From the NCBI GenBank assembly GCA_902592655.1, contig CACJFE010000003.1, positions 62,001 to 126,000 of the forward strand: a stretch of DNA of 64,000 nucleotides, given 5' to 3'. The notes beneath the pieces are model-generated. The model had not been told where the DNA came from and made no database searches. It saw only the letters and a program-made list of their open reading frames with translations. The translations under genes and the position numbers were made by a program. The stretch comes from an uncultured Pelagibacteraceae bacterium (GTDB lineage Bacteria > Pseudomonadota > Alphaproteobacteria > Pelagibacterales > Pelagibacteraceae). This document shows, one piece after another, positions 32,805-39,976 of the stretch (positions are counted from its first letter, which is position 1; every line of letters starts with the position of its first letter).

Positions 32805-33119
32805 ATGAAAAACGATGGATTTATTGTCATAGAAGGAATTCACAAAAACCCCAATAAAATTGATACATTAGATGAGCAAACAAAAGTTGTTCACGGTCCA
32901 TATAATAAAGAAGAAGCTGATAAAGTAGCTAAAGGATTAATTCAAAAAAATATTGATAATTTTTATCATAGAGCTTGGGTAATAAGTAAGAATATTGAAC
33001 TTAATAATGTTTGCGAAGAGTGTAAAAAAGAGGATGAGAGCGTAAAACAAAACTTAATCATGTATAGCTACAAAATTTGTAAAAGCTGTAATTTAGCTAA
33101 AACAATATTTCCCCTTTAA
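32805..33119 (+). CDS. 104-residue protein with two C-x-x-C pairs
   Basis: No family recognised. The first 65 residues form an alpha/beta unit (DGFIVIEGIHKNPNKIDTL, VVHGPYNKEEADKVAKGLI, YHRAWVISK) that looks like a small ferredoxin-like fold. The C-terminal part has CEECKKEDES and YKICKSCNLAK, two Cys pairs 21 residues apart, consistent with a zinc ribbon. Possibly a metal-binding adaptor. It is divergent from msrA (25 bases) and its stop interlocks with the convergent Yip1-family gene. Confidence 0.5.
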   Translation: MKNDGFIVIEGIHKNPNKIDTLDEQTKVVHGPYNKEEADKVAKGLIQKNIDNFYHRAWVISKNIELNNVCEECKKEDESVKQNLIMYSYKICKSCNLAKTIFPL

Positions 33120-33637
33120 AAGCCTTTAAATAAAACGATTATCAAAAATAAGAAGAACGCTTGAAACAACCAAGAAACAATAACAACTCCGAAAGCCTTC
33201 CACAGACTTTCATAATCTAACGCAGATTTAACAGCTACGACCATACAGGCTAACATCCAAAATGCAGAACCTACAAAAGTTACAGTCATTAACTCAGGTG
33301 TTACTCCAAAAACCCTTATCAAACCAGGTGCACTAGAAAAACCTATAGTCCTTAAGAGTTCTCCATGATCACTTTTTGTGTTTGGGTCTCTAAATAATTT
33401 AACCCCAACAAAATAAATAACATAAGCCCAAACATACCAACTTATCAAAGATAATGCAGGTGCAACTAAAAAATTTGAAGCACCTAAATGTATTGAGCCA
33501 ACTCCTGCAGCTAAACTAGATAAAACAACTACTATACCAGCTTGAAAAGTTGCTTTTTTATCTTTTTCAACTTCTTCGTAAAGATCTATATCTATTTTAA
33601 TAGCTCTAAAAACTCTATTTATAAATAAATTAATCAT
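33116..33637 (-). CDS. Yip1 family membrane protein
   Basis: A 173-residue protein. An N-terminal amphipathic charged stretch (VFRAIKIDIDLYEEVEKDKK) is followed by five hydrophobic helices. KATFQAGIVVVLSSLAAGVG, the helix-3 YVWAYVIYFVGVKLF and the GFSSAPGLIRVFG segment match the Yip1/YIPF superfamily found in alphaproteobacteria. Function in bacteria is unknown. It overlaps the hisN-like gene by 4 bases. Confidence 0.75.
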   Translation of the reverse strand: MINLFINRVFRAIKIDIDLYEEVEKDKKATFQAGIVVVLSSLAAGVGSIHLGASNFLVAPALSLISWYVWAYVIYFVGVKLFRDPNTKSDHGELLRTIGFSSAPGLIRVFGVTPELMTVTFVGSAFWMLACMVVAVKSALDYESLWKAFGVVIVSWLFQAFFLFLIIVLFKGF

Positions 33638-34428
33638 TTTTTTGTAAAAGGTTTTAGTAATCTTAGAATCTTGATATGTAAAGCTTTATTAGATGAAGCA
33701 ATAATATTACCTCCTATTTCAGCGGGTTCATTATTCCAATTAGTCACAATTGCACCTGAGTTTTTGATAATGGGTATTAAAGGTAAAATATCATAAGGTT
33801 TTAAGTTAGCTTCTATTACAGCATCAACTGTTCCTTGAGCTAATAAACAATAATTTAAAGCATCAAAACCGGCTAATCTAAATGACCATCCAAATTTCTT
33901 TTTAACTTTTCTTTGTCTTTCATAGCTTAAGGTCCCATGAAAGTTTCCGATAATTTTAACTGTTTCCAAATTGCTGTTATTTGAGGATTTAATAATTTTT
34001 TTTTTATTATTTTTAAAAATATAGGATTTTTTTTGATCATTTATATAAAATTTATTTAATTCTGGAAAATTTGCTAAACCAATTTTTGATTTTTCCTTAA
34101 AAGAAAGGCCTATTAAGTTGGACCAAGTTGGCGCTCCAATAACAAAAGCTCTTGTTCCGTCTATCGGATCGATTGACCATTGAAAATGATTATCAGACTT
34201 TTTATCGTCAAACTCTTCTCCAATTATAGAGTCCCTAGGAAATTTTTTTAGAATTAATGATCTTATATATTTTTCAAAAGATTTATCAAAATTAGTCACA
34301 GGATCAAAATCTTTCTTATCTTTTGATTTGTTGTTTACTTTAATTACAGATTTTGATTTTTTTTTGTAAAATGAATTTAATTTTATAGGTAAAGATTTTA
34401 AAAAATTAAAAGTTTTTTTGTAGTTCAT
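33634..34428 (-). CDS. hisN: histidinol-phosphatase HisN-type, inositol monophosphatase family
   Basis: A 264-residue IMPase-fold enzyme. Motifs: DPVTNFDKSFEKYIR near residue 42, IIGEEF near 71, WSIDPIDGTRAFVIGAPTWSNLIGL near 84 and the C-terminal LAQGTVDAVIEANLKPYDILPLIPIIKNSG. The DPIDGTRAF-x-x-G-x-P-x-W variant is the one used by HisN histidinol phosphatases, which dephosphorylate histidinol phosphate in the second-last step of histidine synthesis. It complements hisI at 23 kb. Other IMPase activities remain possible. Confidence 0.85.
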   Translation of the reverse strand: MNYKKTFNFLKSLPIKLNSFYKKKSKSVIKVNNKSKDKKDFDPVTNFDKSFEKYIRSLILKKFPRDSIIGEEFDDKKSDNHFQWSIDPIDGTRAFVIGAPTWSNLIGLSFKEKSKIGLANFPELNKFYINDQKKSYIFKNNKKKIIKSSNNSNLETVKIIGNFHGTLSYERQRKVKKKFGWSFRLAGFDALNYCLLAQGTVDAVIEANLKPYDILPLIPIIKNSGAIVTNWNNEPAEIGGNIIASSNKALHIKILRLLKPFTKK

Positions 34429-34446
34429 GCGTGTGTATAACTTAAT

Positions 34447-34911
34447 TTAGTTTAAAATAAAAATATTATAATTTAAAACTAAGGCGTAACCGCTCCATAA
34501 AAAGTAAGGGACCATTAAAGAAAAGCTAATCTTATCCTTCAAATAATAAATTTTCATTAAGATAACTATAAATATGAGAATTAAAACTAAATCTAGTAAT
34601 GCTAGTCCTATTTGATGAAAACCAAAAAAAATAACACTCCAAATCATATTAAAAAAGAGGTGTAAAAAATATAAATTTAAAATTTTATGATCATAGTAAT
34701 TTATCCAAATACGCCAAATTGCTACTGACATTAAGATATACAAAACTGTCCATACAGGCCCAAACACCCAGCTCGGAGGATTAAAACTTGGAAGAATTAT
34801 CTGAGAATACCAAGGCTCTTTAAAAGTCGAAGTAGTAAATCCACCAATTCCAGATGCCAAAAATGTTATTAAAAGAATGAATGTAAGAGATAAATATTTA
34901 TTCTTGGTCAT
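34447..34911 (-). CDS. tspO: TspO/MBR family tryptophan-rich sensory protein
   Basis: A 154-residue protein with five membrane helices and family motifs: the short first helix, WYSQIILPSFNPPSWVFGPVWTVLYILMSVAIW in the first half, then NMIWSVIFFGFHQIGLAL and WSGYALVLNYNIFILN at the end. TspO binds porphyrins and is linked to oxygen- or light-dependent regulation and to oxidative stress in Rhodobacter. It sits 19 bases downstream of hisN but probably belongs functionally to the surrounding photo-oxidative genes. Divergent from an SDR gene. Confidence 0.92.
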   Translation of the reverse strand: MTKNKYLSLTFILLITFLASGIGGFTTSTFKEPWYSQIILPSFNPPSWVFGPVWTVLYILMSVAIWRIWINYYDHKILNLYFLHLFFNMIWSVIFFGFHQIGLALLDLVLILIFIVILMKIYYLKDKISFSLMVPYFLWSGYALVLNYNIFILN

Positions 34912-34932
34912 AAATTAAGGTATAACTAATTT

Positions 34933-35685
34933 ATGTCTGAAAATCAGAAAAAAATATGGATCACAGGTGCAAGCAGCGGAATTGGAAAGGCAGTGGCTGA
35001 AAAATTCGCTAACAAGGGATGGAAAGTTGCTGTATCTGCAAGAAGAAAAGAACTTCTTGATGAGTTGGCTAAACATAACAATATAAGTTCATTTCCCCTG
35101 GATGTAACCAACCAATCTCAAATAAATAATGTTTTTAAAGATGTTTTAAATACTTTTGGTGATATTGATATTTGTTTATTCTCCAGTGGTACTTACGAGC
35201 CAAAAGACGAGCAAAATATAGATCCAGATAAAATTAAAAATGTAATTAATGTTAATTTTTTAGGTGTTATTGATTGCGTAAAAGTTGTTGAAGATTATTT
35301 TAAAAATAAGAAATCTGGACACATTTCGATAGTTTCTTCGATTGCAGGTTACAGAGGTCTGCCAAATTCAAGCGGTTATGGTCCTTCAAAAGCTGCTCTA
35401 ACTAATTTTAGCGAAAGTATTTACTTTGATTTTAAAAAATTTGGAGTGAGGGTCTCAGTTGTATCACCAGGTTTCATCAAAACTCCTTTGACCGACAAAA
35501 ATGAGTTTCCTATGCCATTTTTAAAAACTCCTGAATACGCCGCAGATAAAATTTATAATGGCTTAGTAAAAGGAAATGCTTTTGAAATTCATTTCCCAAA
35601 AGGATTAACTTTAACTTTAAAATTTTTAAGAATATTACCTTATAGACTTTATTTATTTTTAGTAGATAGACTTGTGAAACGATAA
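34933..35685 (+). CDS. short-chain dehydrogenase/reductase
   Basis: A 250-residue classical SDR. Nucleotide motif ITGASSGIGKAVAEKF at residues 10-25, SSGTYEP in the NNAG position near 92, Ser in SIVSSIAGYRG near 140 and the active Tyr-x3-Lys in SSGYGPSKAAL near 155. A basic C-terminus with a hydrophobic helix (ILPYRLYLFLVDRLV) could attach it to the membrane. SDRs like it sit in the amine oxidase/DUF1365/Cfa clusters of other proteobacteria. It is divergent from tspO and convergent with sodB. Confidence 0.88.
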   Translation: MSENQKKIWITGASSGIGKAVAEKFANKGWKVAVSARRKELLDELAKHNNISSFPLDVTNQSQINNVFKDVLNTFGDIDICLFSSGTYEPKDEQNIDPDKIKNVINVNFLGVIDCVKVVEDYFKNKKSGHISIVSSIAGYRGLPNSSGYGPSKAALTNFSESIYFDFKKFGVRVSVVSPGFIKTPLTDKNEFPMPFLKTPEYAADKIYNGLVKGNAFEIHFPKGLTLTLKFLRILPYRLYLFLVDRLVKR

Positions 35686-36270
35686 TTAAAGAAGGGAGTC
35701 AACGTATTCCCAATTGATTAATTTATCAAAAAAATTTTCTAAATAAGCTGGTCTTTTATTTCTATAATCTAAGTAATATGAGTGCTCCCACACATCACAA
35801 CCTAATATAGGTTTCATATTATGAATTATTGGGTTTTCAGCATTTGGTGATTTAGTTACTACAAGCTTATCTTCTTTTAAAGATAACCAACACCATCCAG
35901 ATCCAAACTGAGTAACTCCAGCTTTGATAAATTCCTCCCTAAATTTTTCAAAGCCTCCAAAATCTTCTTTAATCTTATTTTCAAGTTTAGATGGAACATT
36001 TCCTCCGCCATTAGGTTTCATACACTTCCAAAAAAGATTGTGATTCCAATGTTGGCTTGCATTGTTGAAAATTCCTGCTTTTTTTTCGTTTGATGATTTT
36101 TTAATTATATCTTCCAACGACAACTTTTCATATTCAGAATCTTTTATAAAGTTATTTAGATTTGTAATATATGTTTGATGATGTTTGCCATGATGTAAAT
36201 CCAAAGTTTGCTCTGACATTATTGGAGATAGAGCTGAATTATTGTAATCTAGTTTAGGAAGCTCAAACAT
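35686..36270 (-). CDS. sodB: superoxide dismutase, Fe-type
   Basis: A 194-residue Fe/Mn SOD. Ligand segments are complete: TLDLHHGKHHQTYI (His26), NNASQHWNHNLFWKCM (second His), then CDVWEHSYYLDYRNKRPAYLENF with the Asp and last His. The VWEHSYYLDYRNKRPAYLE motif and QFGSGWCWLS near residue 120 suit Fe-type enzymes. It removes superoxide in the cytoplasm. It follows the DUF3833 gene with one spacer base, and its 3' end abuts the SDR stop. Confidence 0.95.
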   Translation of the reverse strand: MFELPKLDYNNSALSPIMSEQTLDLHHGKHHQTYITNLNNFIKDSEYEKLSLEDIIKKSSNEKKAGIFNNASQHWNHNLFWKCMKPNGGGNVPSKLENKIKEDFGGFEKFREEFIKAGVTQFGSGWCWLSLKEDKLVVTKSPNAENPIIHNMKPILGCDVWEHSYYLDYRNKRPAYLENFFDKLINWEYVDSLL

Positions 36271-36271
36271 A

Positions 36272-36796
36272 TCAATCTTTTACAAACATTACGGTTAACT
36301 CTGCTACTTTAATTCCAAATTTAGTCATTGTCGCTCTATTTATTGCCACACGATCATCCTGCATGAAAATCCAATCATCAAAAGTAATTTTAATGTTTTT
36401 GCCTTTAACCGGCACCAGCAATACATATTCAAATTTAAAAGCTGGACCATATGAATATCCTTTAGCTGTTCCAACTACATCAGAGGCTGTTCCCTCGTAG
36501 TTATGTTCATCAATTTTTTTAATAGTCCATTGACGAGTTTGCCTTTCCCCATCATTCCAATCAAAAACTTCGTCTAAAATTAATTGAGAACCATCCCATT
36601 TTCCATTTAAATCAGCTTTAAATTGTCTTGTAACTTTTCCAGATCTATTTTGTAATACTCCCCAAGCTTTGACATTACCCGATAAATAATTTTCGATGAC
36701 TAGTCTTGGTTTTTGATCTTTAAAATCTGTCGGTTTCATTTTGTTTGCACATCCTGTTGTTAAAATTAGTAAAAATAGTACTATAAGTTTTTTCAT
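36272..36796 (-). CDS. DUF3833 family lipoprotein
   Basis: A 174-residue protein with a lipoprotein leader: MKKLIVLFLLILTTGCANK has the lipobox TTGC with Cys near residue 16. The rest is a beta-rich lipocalin-like domain: YLSGNVKAWGVLQNRSGKVTRQF, DGERQTRQWTIKK, YEGTASDVVGTAKGYS. That is the DUF3833 signature, regularly found beside Cfa-like methyltransferases and DUF1365 genes. A role in lipid handling at the membrane is inferred. Its ATG overlaps the cfa stop by 4 bases. Confidence 0.87.
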   Translation of the reverse strand: MKKLIVLFLLILTTGCANKMKPTDFKDQKPRLVIENYLSGNVKAWGVLQNRSGKVTRQFKADLNGKWDGSQLILDEVFDWNDGERQTRQWTIKKIDEHNYEGTASDVVGTAKGYSYGPAFKFEYVLLVPVKGKNIKITFDDWIFMQDDRVAINRATMTKFGIKVAELTVMFVKD

Positions 36797-37983
36797 GACG
36801 AATATCTATTAGACATAGAGAATTGAATCAAGTTAATGTTTCTAGACCTAAAACCGCCTTCACAATAAGATAAGTAAAATTCCCACATACGCTTAAAGTA
36901 TTCATCAAAACCAAGTGGACTAATTTTTTCCCAAGCGCCTAAAAAATTTTTTCTCCAAGTTGCTAAAGTTCTGGCATAATCGTCGGAGTAGGTATTAATT
37001 TTTTCTAGTTTTAGATCATTTTTTTTAATTAGATTTTCCATAAATTGAATTGAGGGTAAAAACCCGCCTGGAAATATATATTTTTGAATAAAATCCTCAT
37101 TTGCTCTATATCTTTCAAATAAGTCATCTTTTATCACGATGCCTTGAATTGCAGCAGTTCCCCCATGATTAAGAACATTTTTAATTGTACCAAAATATTG
37201 GTCCATGTATTTTTCACCAACAGCTTCGATCATTTCTATCGAAGCTACGTGATCATATTTTTCCTTGAGATCTCTGTAATCTAAAAATTTAACATTAACT
37301 TTATTATTTAGTCCTGAGTTGAAAATCCTCTTTTTAGTAAACTCATATTGATTTTTAGAAATTGTAATACAGTCCACACTCACATCATAATTTTTAGCTA
37401 AAAATTCAGCAAATCCGCCCCAGCCACAACCTATCTCTAAAACCTTGTTTCCATCTTTAATATTCATTAAATTTATAAGTTCTTGAAATTTATTTCTTTG
37501 AGCGATTTCTAAATCATCTTTCTCGTTTTTATAAACTGCGCTTGAATAAGTAAGAGATTTATCAAGCCACGACGAAAAAAATTCATTCCCTAAATCATAA
37601 TGTTTTGAAATATATTTTTTACTTTTTGATTTTGTATTTGATGCAAATATTTTTTTTAGAAAATTTTTGATTTTTTGTAATTTTAAACTTCCTGAAAAAG
37701 AATAGATTGTATTAATATTTCTCGCTGTAAGTTCAATTAAATTTGTTAAATTTGAGGAATAAAAATCTTTTTTCATGTGAGCTTCACCTAAAGCTGAGCT
37801 TCCACCCATTATAACATTTAAGTAAAAATTAGGTTTATTAATTTTGATATCAGAAGATAATTTACTCTCTAAGTCACCAAAATGAAAAACTTTTCCATCA
37901 TAATTTATGAGCTTGAGATTTCCTTGTGAGATTTTTTTCAGTTTATTTAATACGAATCTTTCTGAAATTTTTATTAAACTCAT
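36793..37983 (-). CDS. cfa: cyclopropane-fatty-acyl-phospholipid synthase family methyltransferase
   Basis: A 396-residue SAM-dependent enzyme. The N-terminal lipid-binding part (KIKNFLKKIFASN) leads to SKKYISKHYDLGNEFFSSWLDKSLTYSSAVY near residue 130, the SAM motif VLEIGCGWGGFAEFLA near 180, and EMIEAVGEKYM near 248, where the bicarbonate-binding Glu of Cfa lies. The C-terminal YARTLATWRKNFLGAW is typical. It methylates unsaturated phospholipid acyl chains to cyclopropane or, in the UfaM-like branch, to methylated or furan fatty acids. Same operon as DUF3833, DUF1365 and a flavoprotein. Confidence 0.92.
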   Translation of the reverse strand: MSLIKISERFVLNKLKKISQGNLKLINYDGKVFHFGDLESKLSSDIKINKPNFYLNVIMGGSSALGEAHMKKDFYSSNLTNLIELTARNINTIYSFSGSLKLQKIKNFLKKIFASNTKSKSKKYISKHYDLGNEFFSSWLDKSLTYSSAVYKNEKDDLEIAQRNKFQELINLMNIKDGNKVLEIGCGWGGFAEFLAKNYDVSVDCITISKNQYEFTKKRIFNSGLNNKVNVKFLDYRDLKEKYDHVASIEMIEAVGEKYMDQYFGTIKNVLNHGGTAAIQGIVIKDDLFERYRANEDFIQKYIFPGGFLPSIQFMENLIKKNDLKLEKINTYSDDYARTLATWRKNFLGAWEKISPLGFDEYFKRMWEFYLSYCEGGFRSRNINLIQFSMSNRYSS

Positions 37984-38741
37984 TAATATTCCTCGTAACT
38001 TAAATTATTTTTTAATTTGGTATTTCTTTTTCTATATATTGCCCCTTTTTTCCATAAAAGTAATGCTTCAAAATGTATCGAACTAAAAATTTTAATTGTC
38101 ATTAGGGGATACTTAAAAAAGTTAAGCATGAGTTGTTTTGAACTGAATTCTTTTCTTTCTCCTGTTTGGGTAGCTGTTAAAACTGTTCCTTTCGAGTCTG
38201 TTTGCTTTATAAAGACTGAGAGTTTATCACTGGGGTTAAGTAATTTAAAATTATAGTAAGTTTCCATATCCATAAATGGTGAAACGTAAAACTTTTTTCT
38301 GCATTTTTGAGCTATTTCTTCATTATCTTTAATTTTAAAAATATATGTGTGCTGCTCATTAAAAGTATTTTTTACTTCATAAAAAATTGCCTTCAATTGA
38401 TTATCCTCGTAACAGTAAAAAATACTTAAAGGATTGAATACGTAGCCAAAAATTCTTGGATAACAAAGTATTTTAATTTTATTAATTTCACCTTTTATAT
38501 TGAACTTACTAATGTTTTTAAGAACCCACTTTTTTAAATCACTTCCGTCACGTTCACCATGATCTTTATCGTAAAAGCTAAAAATATTAAATTTATTATG
38601 TGAAAAAATATTTATTGAACTGGCTAATTGATTAATTTCATCTAAATCAATTAAAAATGAAAAAGTTTTATATTTTAAGAAATGTCTTACAGGTTTAAAT
38701 CTTGTATGGGTTACTTCACCGTTGTAAATACAGGAATTCAT
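37983..38741 (-). CDS. DUF1365 family protein
   Basis: About 252 residues from the ATG at 38741. The family opening SCIYNGEVTHTRFKPVRHFLKYKTFSFLIDL is followed by GDGSDLKKWV-like RDGSDLKKWVL, FNPLSIFYCYE near residue 113 and FYEVKNTFNEQHTY. It almost always co-occurs with amine-oxidase-like flavoproteins and Cfa in operons, including the sigma-E singlet-oxygen regulon of Rhodobacter. Biochemical role unknown; lipid modification is likely by association. Its ATG overlaps the upstream flavoprotein stop by one base (TGATG). Confidence 0.9.
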   Translation of the reverse strand: MNSCIYNGEVTHTRFKPVRHFLKYKTFSFLIDLDEINQLASSINIFSHNKFNIFSFYDKDHGERDGSDLKKWVLKNISKFNIKGEINKIKILCYPRIFGYVFNPLSIFYCYEDNQLKAIFYEVKNTFNEQHTYIFKIKDNEEIAQKCRKKFYVSPFMDMETYYNFKLLNPSDKLSVFIKQTDSKGTVLTATQTGERKEFSSKQLMLNFFKYPLMTIKIFSSIHFEALLLWKKGAIYRKRNTKLKNNLSYEEY

Positions 38742-39967
38742 CAAATTTTAAAGTTATTTATCAAATCTATGGATGATTTTAATCCATCTTCATGAAATCC
38801 GTAACCAAAATAACTTCCACAAAACCAAGTCCTTTTTTTTCCTTGTATTAATCTTAGATCTTTTTGAAGTGCGGTATTTTTTGAATTCAAATATGGGTGG
38901 GTAAAATCAACTTTTTTTATAACAGAATTTTCGTTAATTTTACAAATCGGGTTTAAAGTTAAAAAATAGTCTCTAGATGTGTCTAAATTTTGTAGTTTAT
39001 TTAACCAATAGGTAATGCATGTCTTTTCTCCATCTGAAACAGAATTCCAACTAGACCAGGCCCTTTTTTTGTGAGGCATCAATCTCTTGTCAGTATGTAA
39101 ATAAGCCTCATTCTTCACGTAATCAAATTTTTCCAATATATTTTTTTCTTGTTCCGTTGGTTTTTCTATCATTCTTAAACTTTGGTCTGCATGGGAAGCT
39201 AGAACTACTTGATCATAGTCAACATATTCATTGCCAATAATTACCCTGATATTGTCGTCACTTCTAATTAATTTATCTACTTTATAATTTTTAAAAATTT
39301 CTCCACTAATTTTATCTGTTACTTTTTTTACATAAGTTCTACTTCTATTTGAAACTGTGTACCATTGCGGTCTATTTTTAAATTTAAATAAACCATGATT
39401 AGTAAAAAAATTTAAAAAAAATTTTAACGGCATTTCCTTTGCCTTATTAAATGGCATTGACCAGATAGCAGCAACCATGGGAATTAAGTGATACTCGATG
39501 AAGTATTTTGATAACTTTTTTTTATTAAGAAAATTTCCTAGAGTCTCTTCTTTAATTTCACTTTCAAGTAATTTTGGAGCAGTTTTATAAAATAAAATTA
39601 TCTCTCTAATCATGTATAAAAATTTTAAATTAAAAAGATTTAATTTATTAGCAAAAATACCTCCTAAACCACTTCCGCTATATTCAACATTACTATTCTT
39701 AATTGATACTGAAAATGACATGTCACTTTTTTCATAAGGAACTTTTAATTCATTAAAAAAATTTACTAAATTTGGATAAGTAACCTCATTAAAAACAATA
39801 AAGCCTAGATCCACTGGAACTATTTTATCATCTTCTTTTAACTCATAGGTAAAAGAATGACCTCCAAAGTGATCTTCTTTTTCGTATAGATCAACTTTAT
39901 ATTTTTTTGAGAGAAAATATGCGGAAGATAATCCTGAAATACCTGATCCGATAACAGCGATTTTCAT
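38741..39967 (-). CDS. FAD-dependent amine-oxidase-like oxidoreductase
   Basis: A 408-residue flavoprotein. The dinucleotide motif IAVIGSGISGLSSAYFLSKK with the acidic end VDLYEKEDHFGGHS is at residues 3-42, PVDLGFIVFNEVTYPNLV near 71, a VVLASHADQSLRMI segment near 256 and the C-terminal FCGSYFGYGFHEDGLKSSI. This is the NAD(P)/FAD oxidoreductase that heads DUF1365-Cfa operons. It probably desaturates or oxidises an acyl chain before methylation. It follows gcvP by 9 bases on the same strand. Confidence 0.92.
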   Translation of the reverse strand: MKIAVIGSGISGLSSAYFLSKKYKVDLYEKEDHFGGHSFTYELKEDDKIVPVDLGFIVFNEVTYPNLVNFFNELKVPYEKSDMSFSVSIKNSNVEYSGSGLGGIFANKLNLFNLKFLYMIREIILFYKTAPKLLESEIKEETLGNFLNKKKLSKYFIEYHLIPMVAAIWSMPFNKAKEMPLKFFLNFFTNHGLFKFKNRPQWYTVSNRSRTYVKKVTDKISGEIFKNYKVDKLIRSDDNIRVIIGNEYVDYDQVVLASHADQSLRMIEKPTEQEKNILEKFDYVKNEAYLHTDKRLMPHKKRAWSSWNSVSDGEKTCITYWLNKLQNLDTSRDYFLTLNPICKINENSVIKKVDFTHPYLNSKNTALQKDLRLIQGKKRTWFCGSYFGYGFHEDGLKSSIDLINNFKI

Positions 39968-39976
39968 TAAAAGAGA

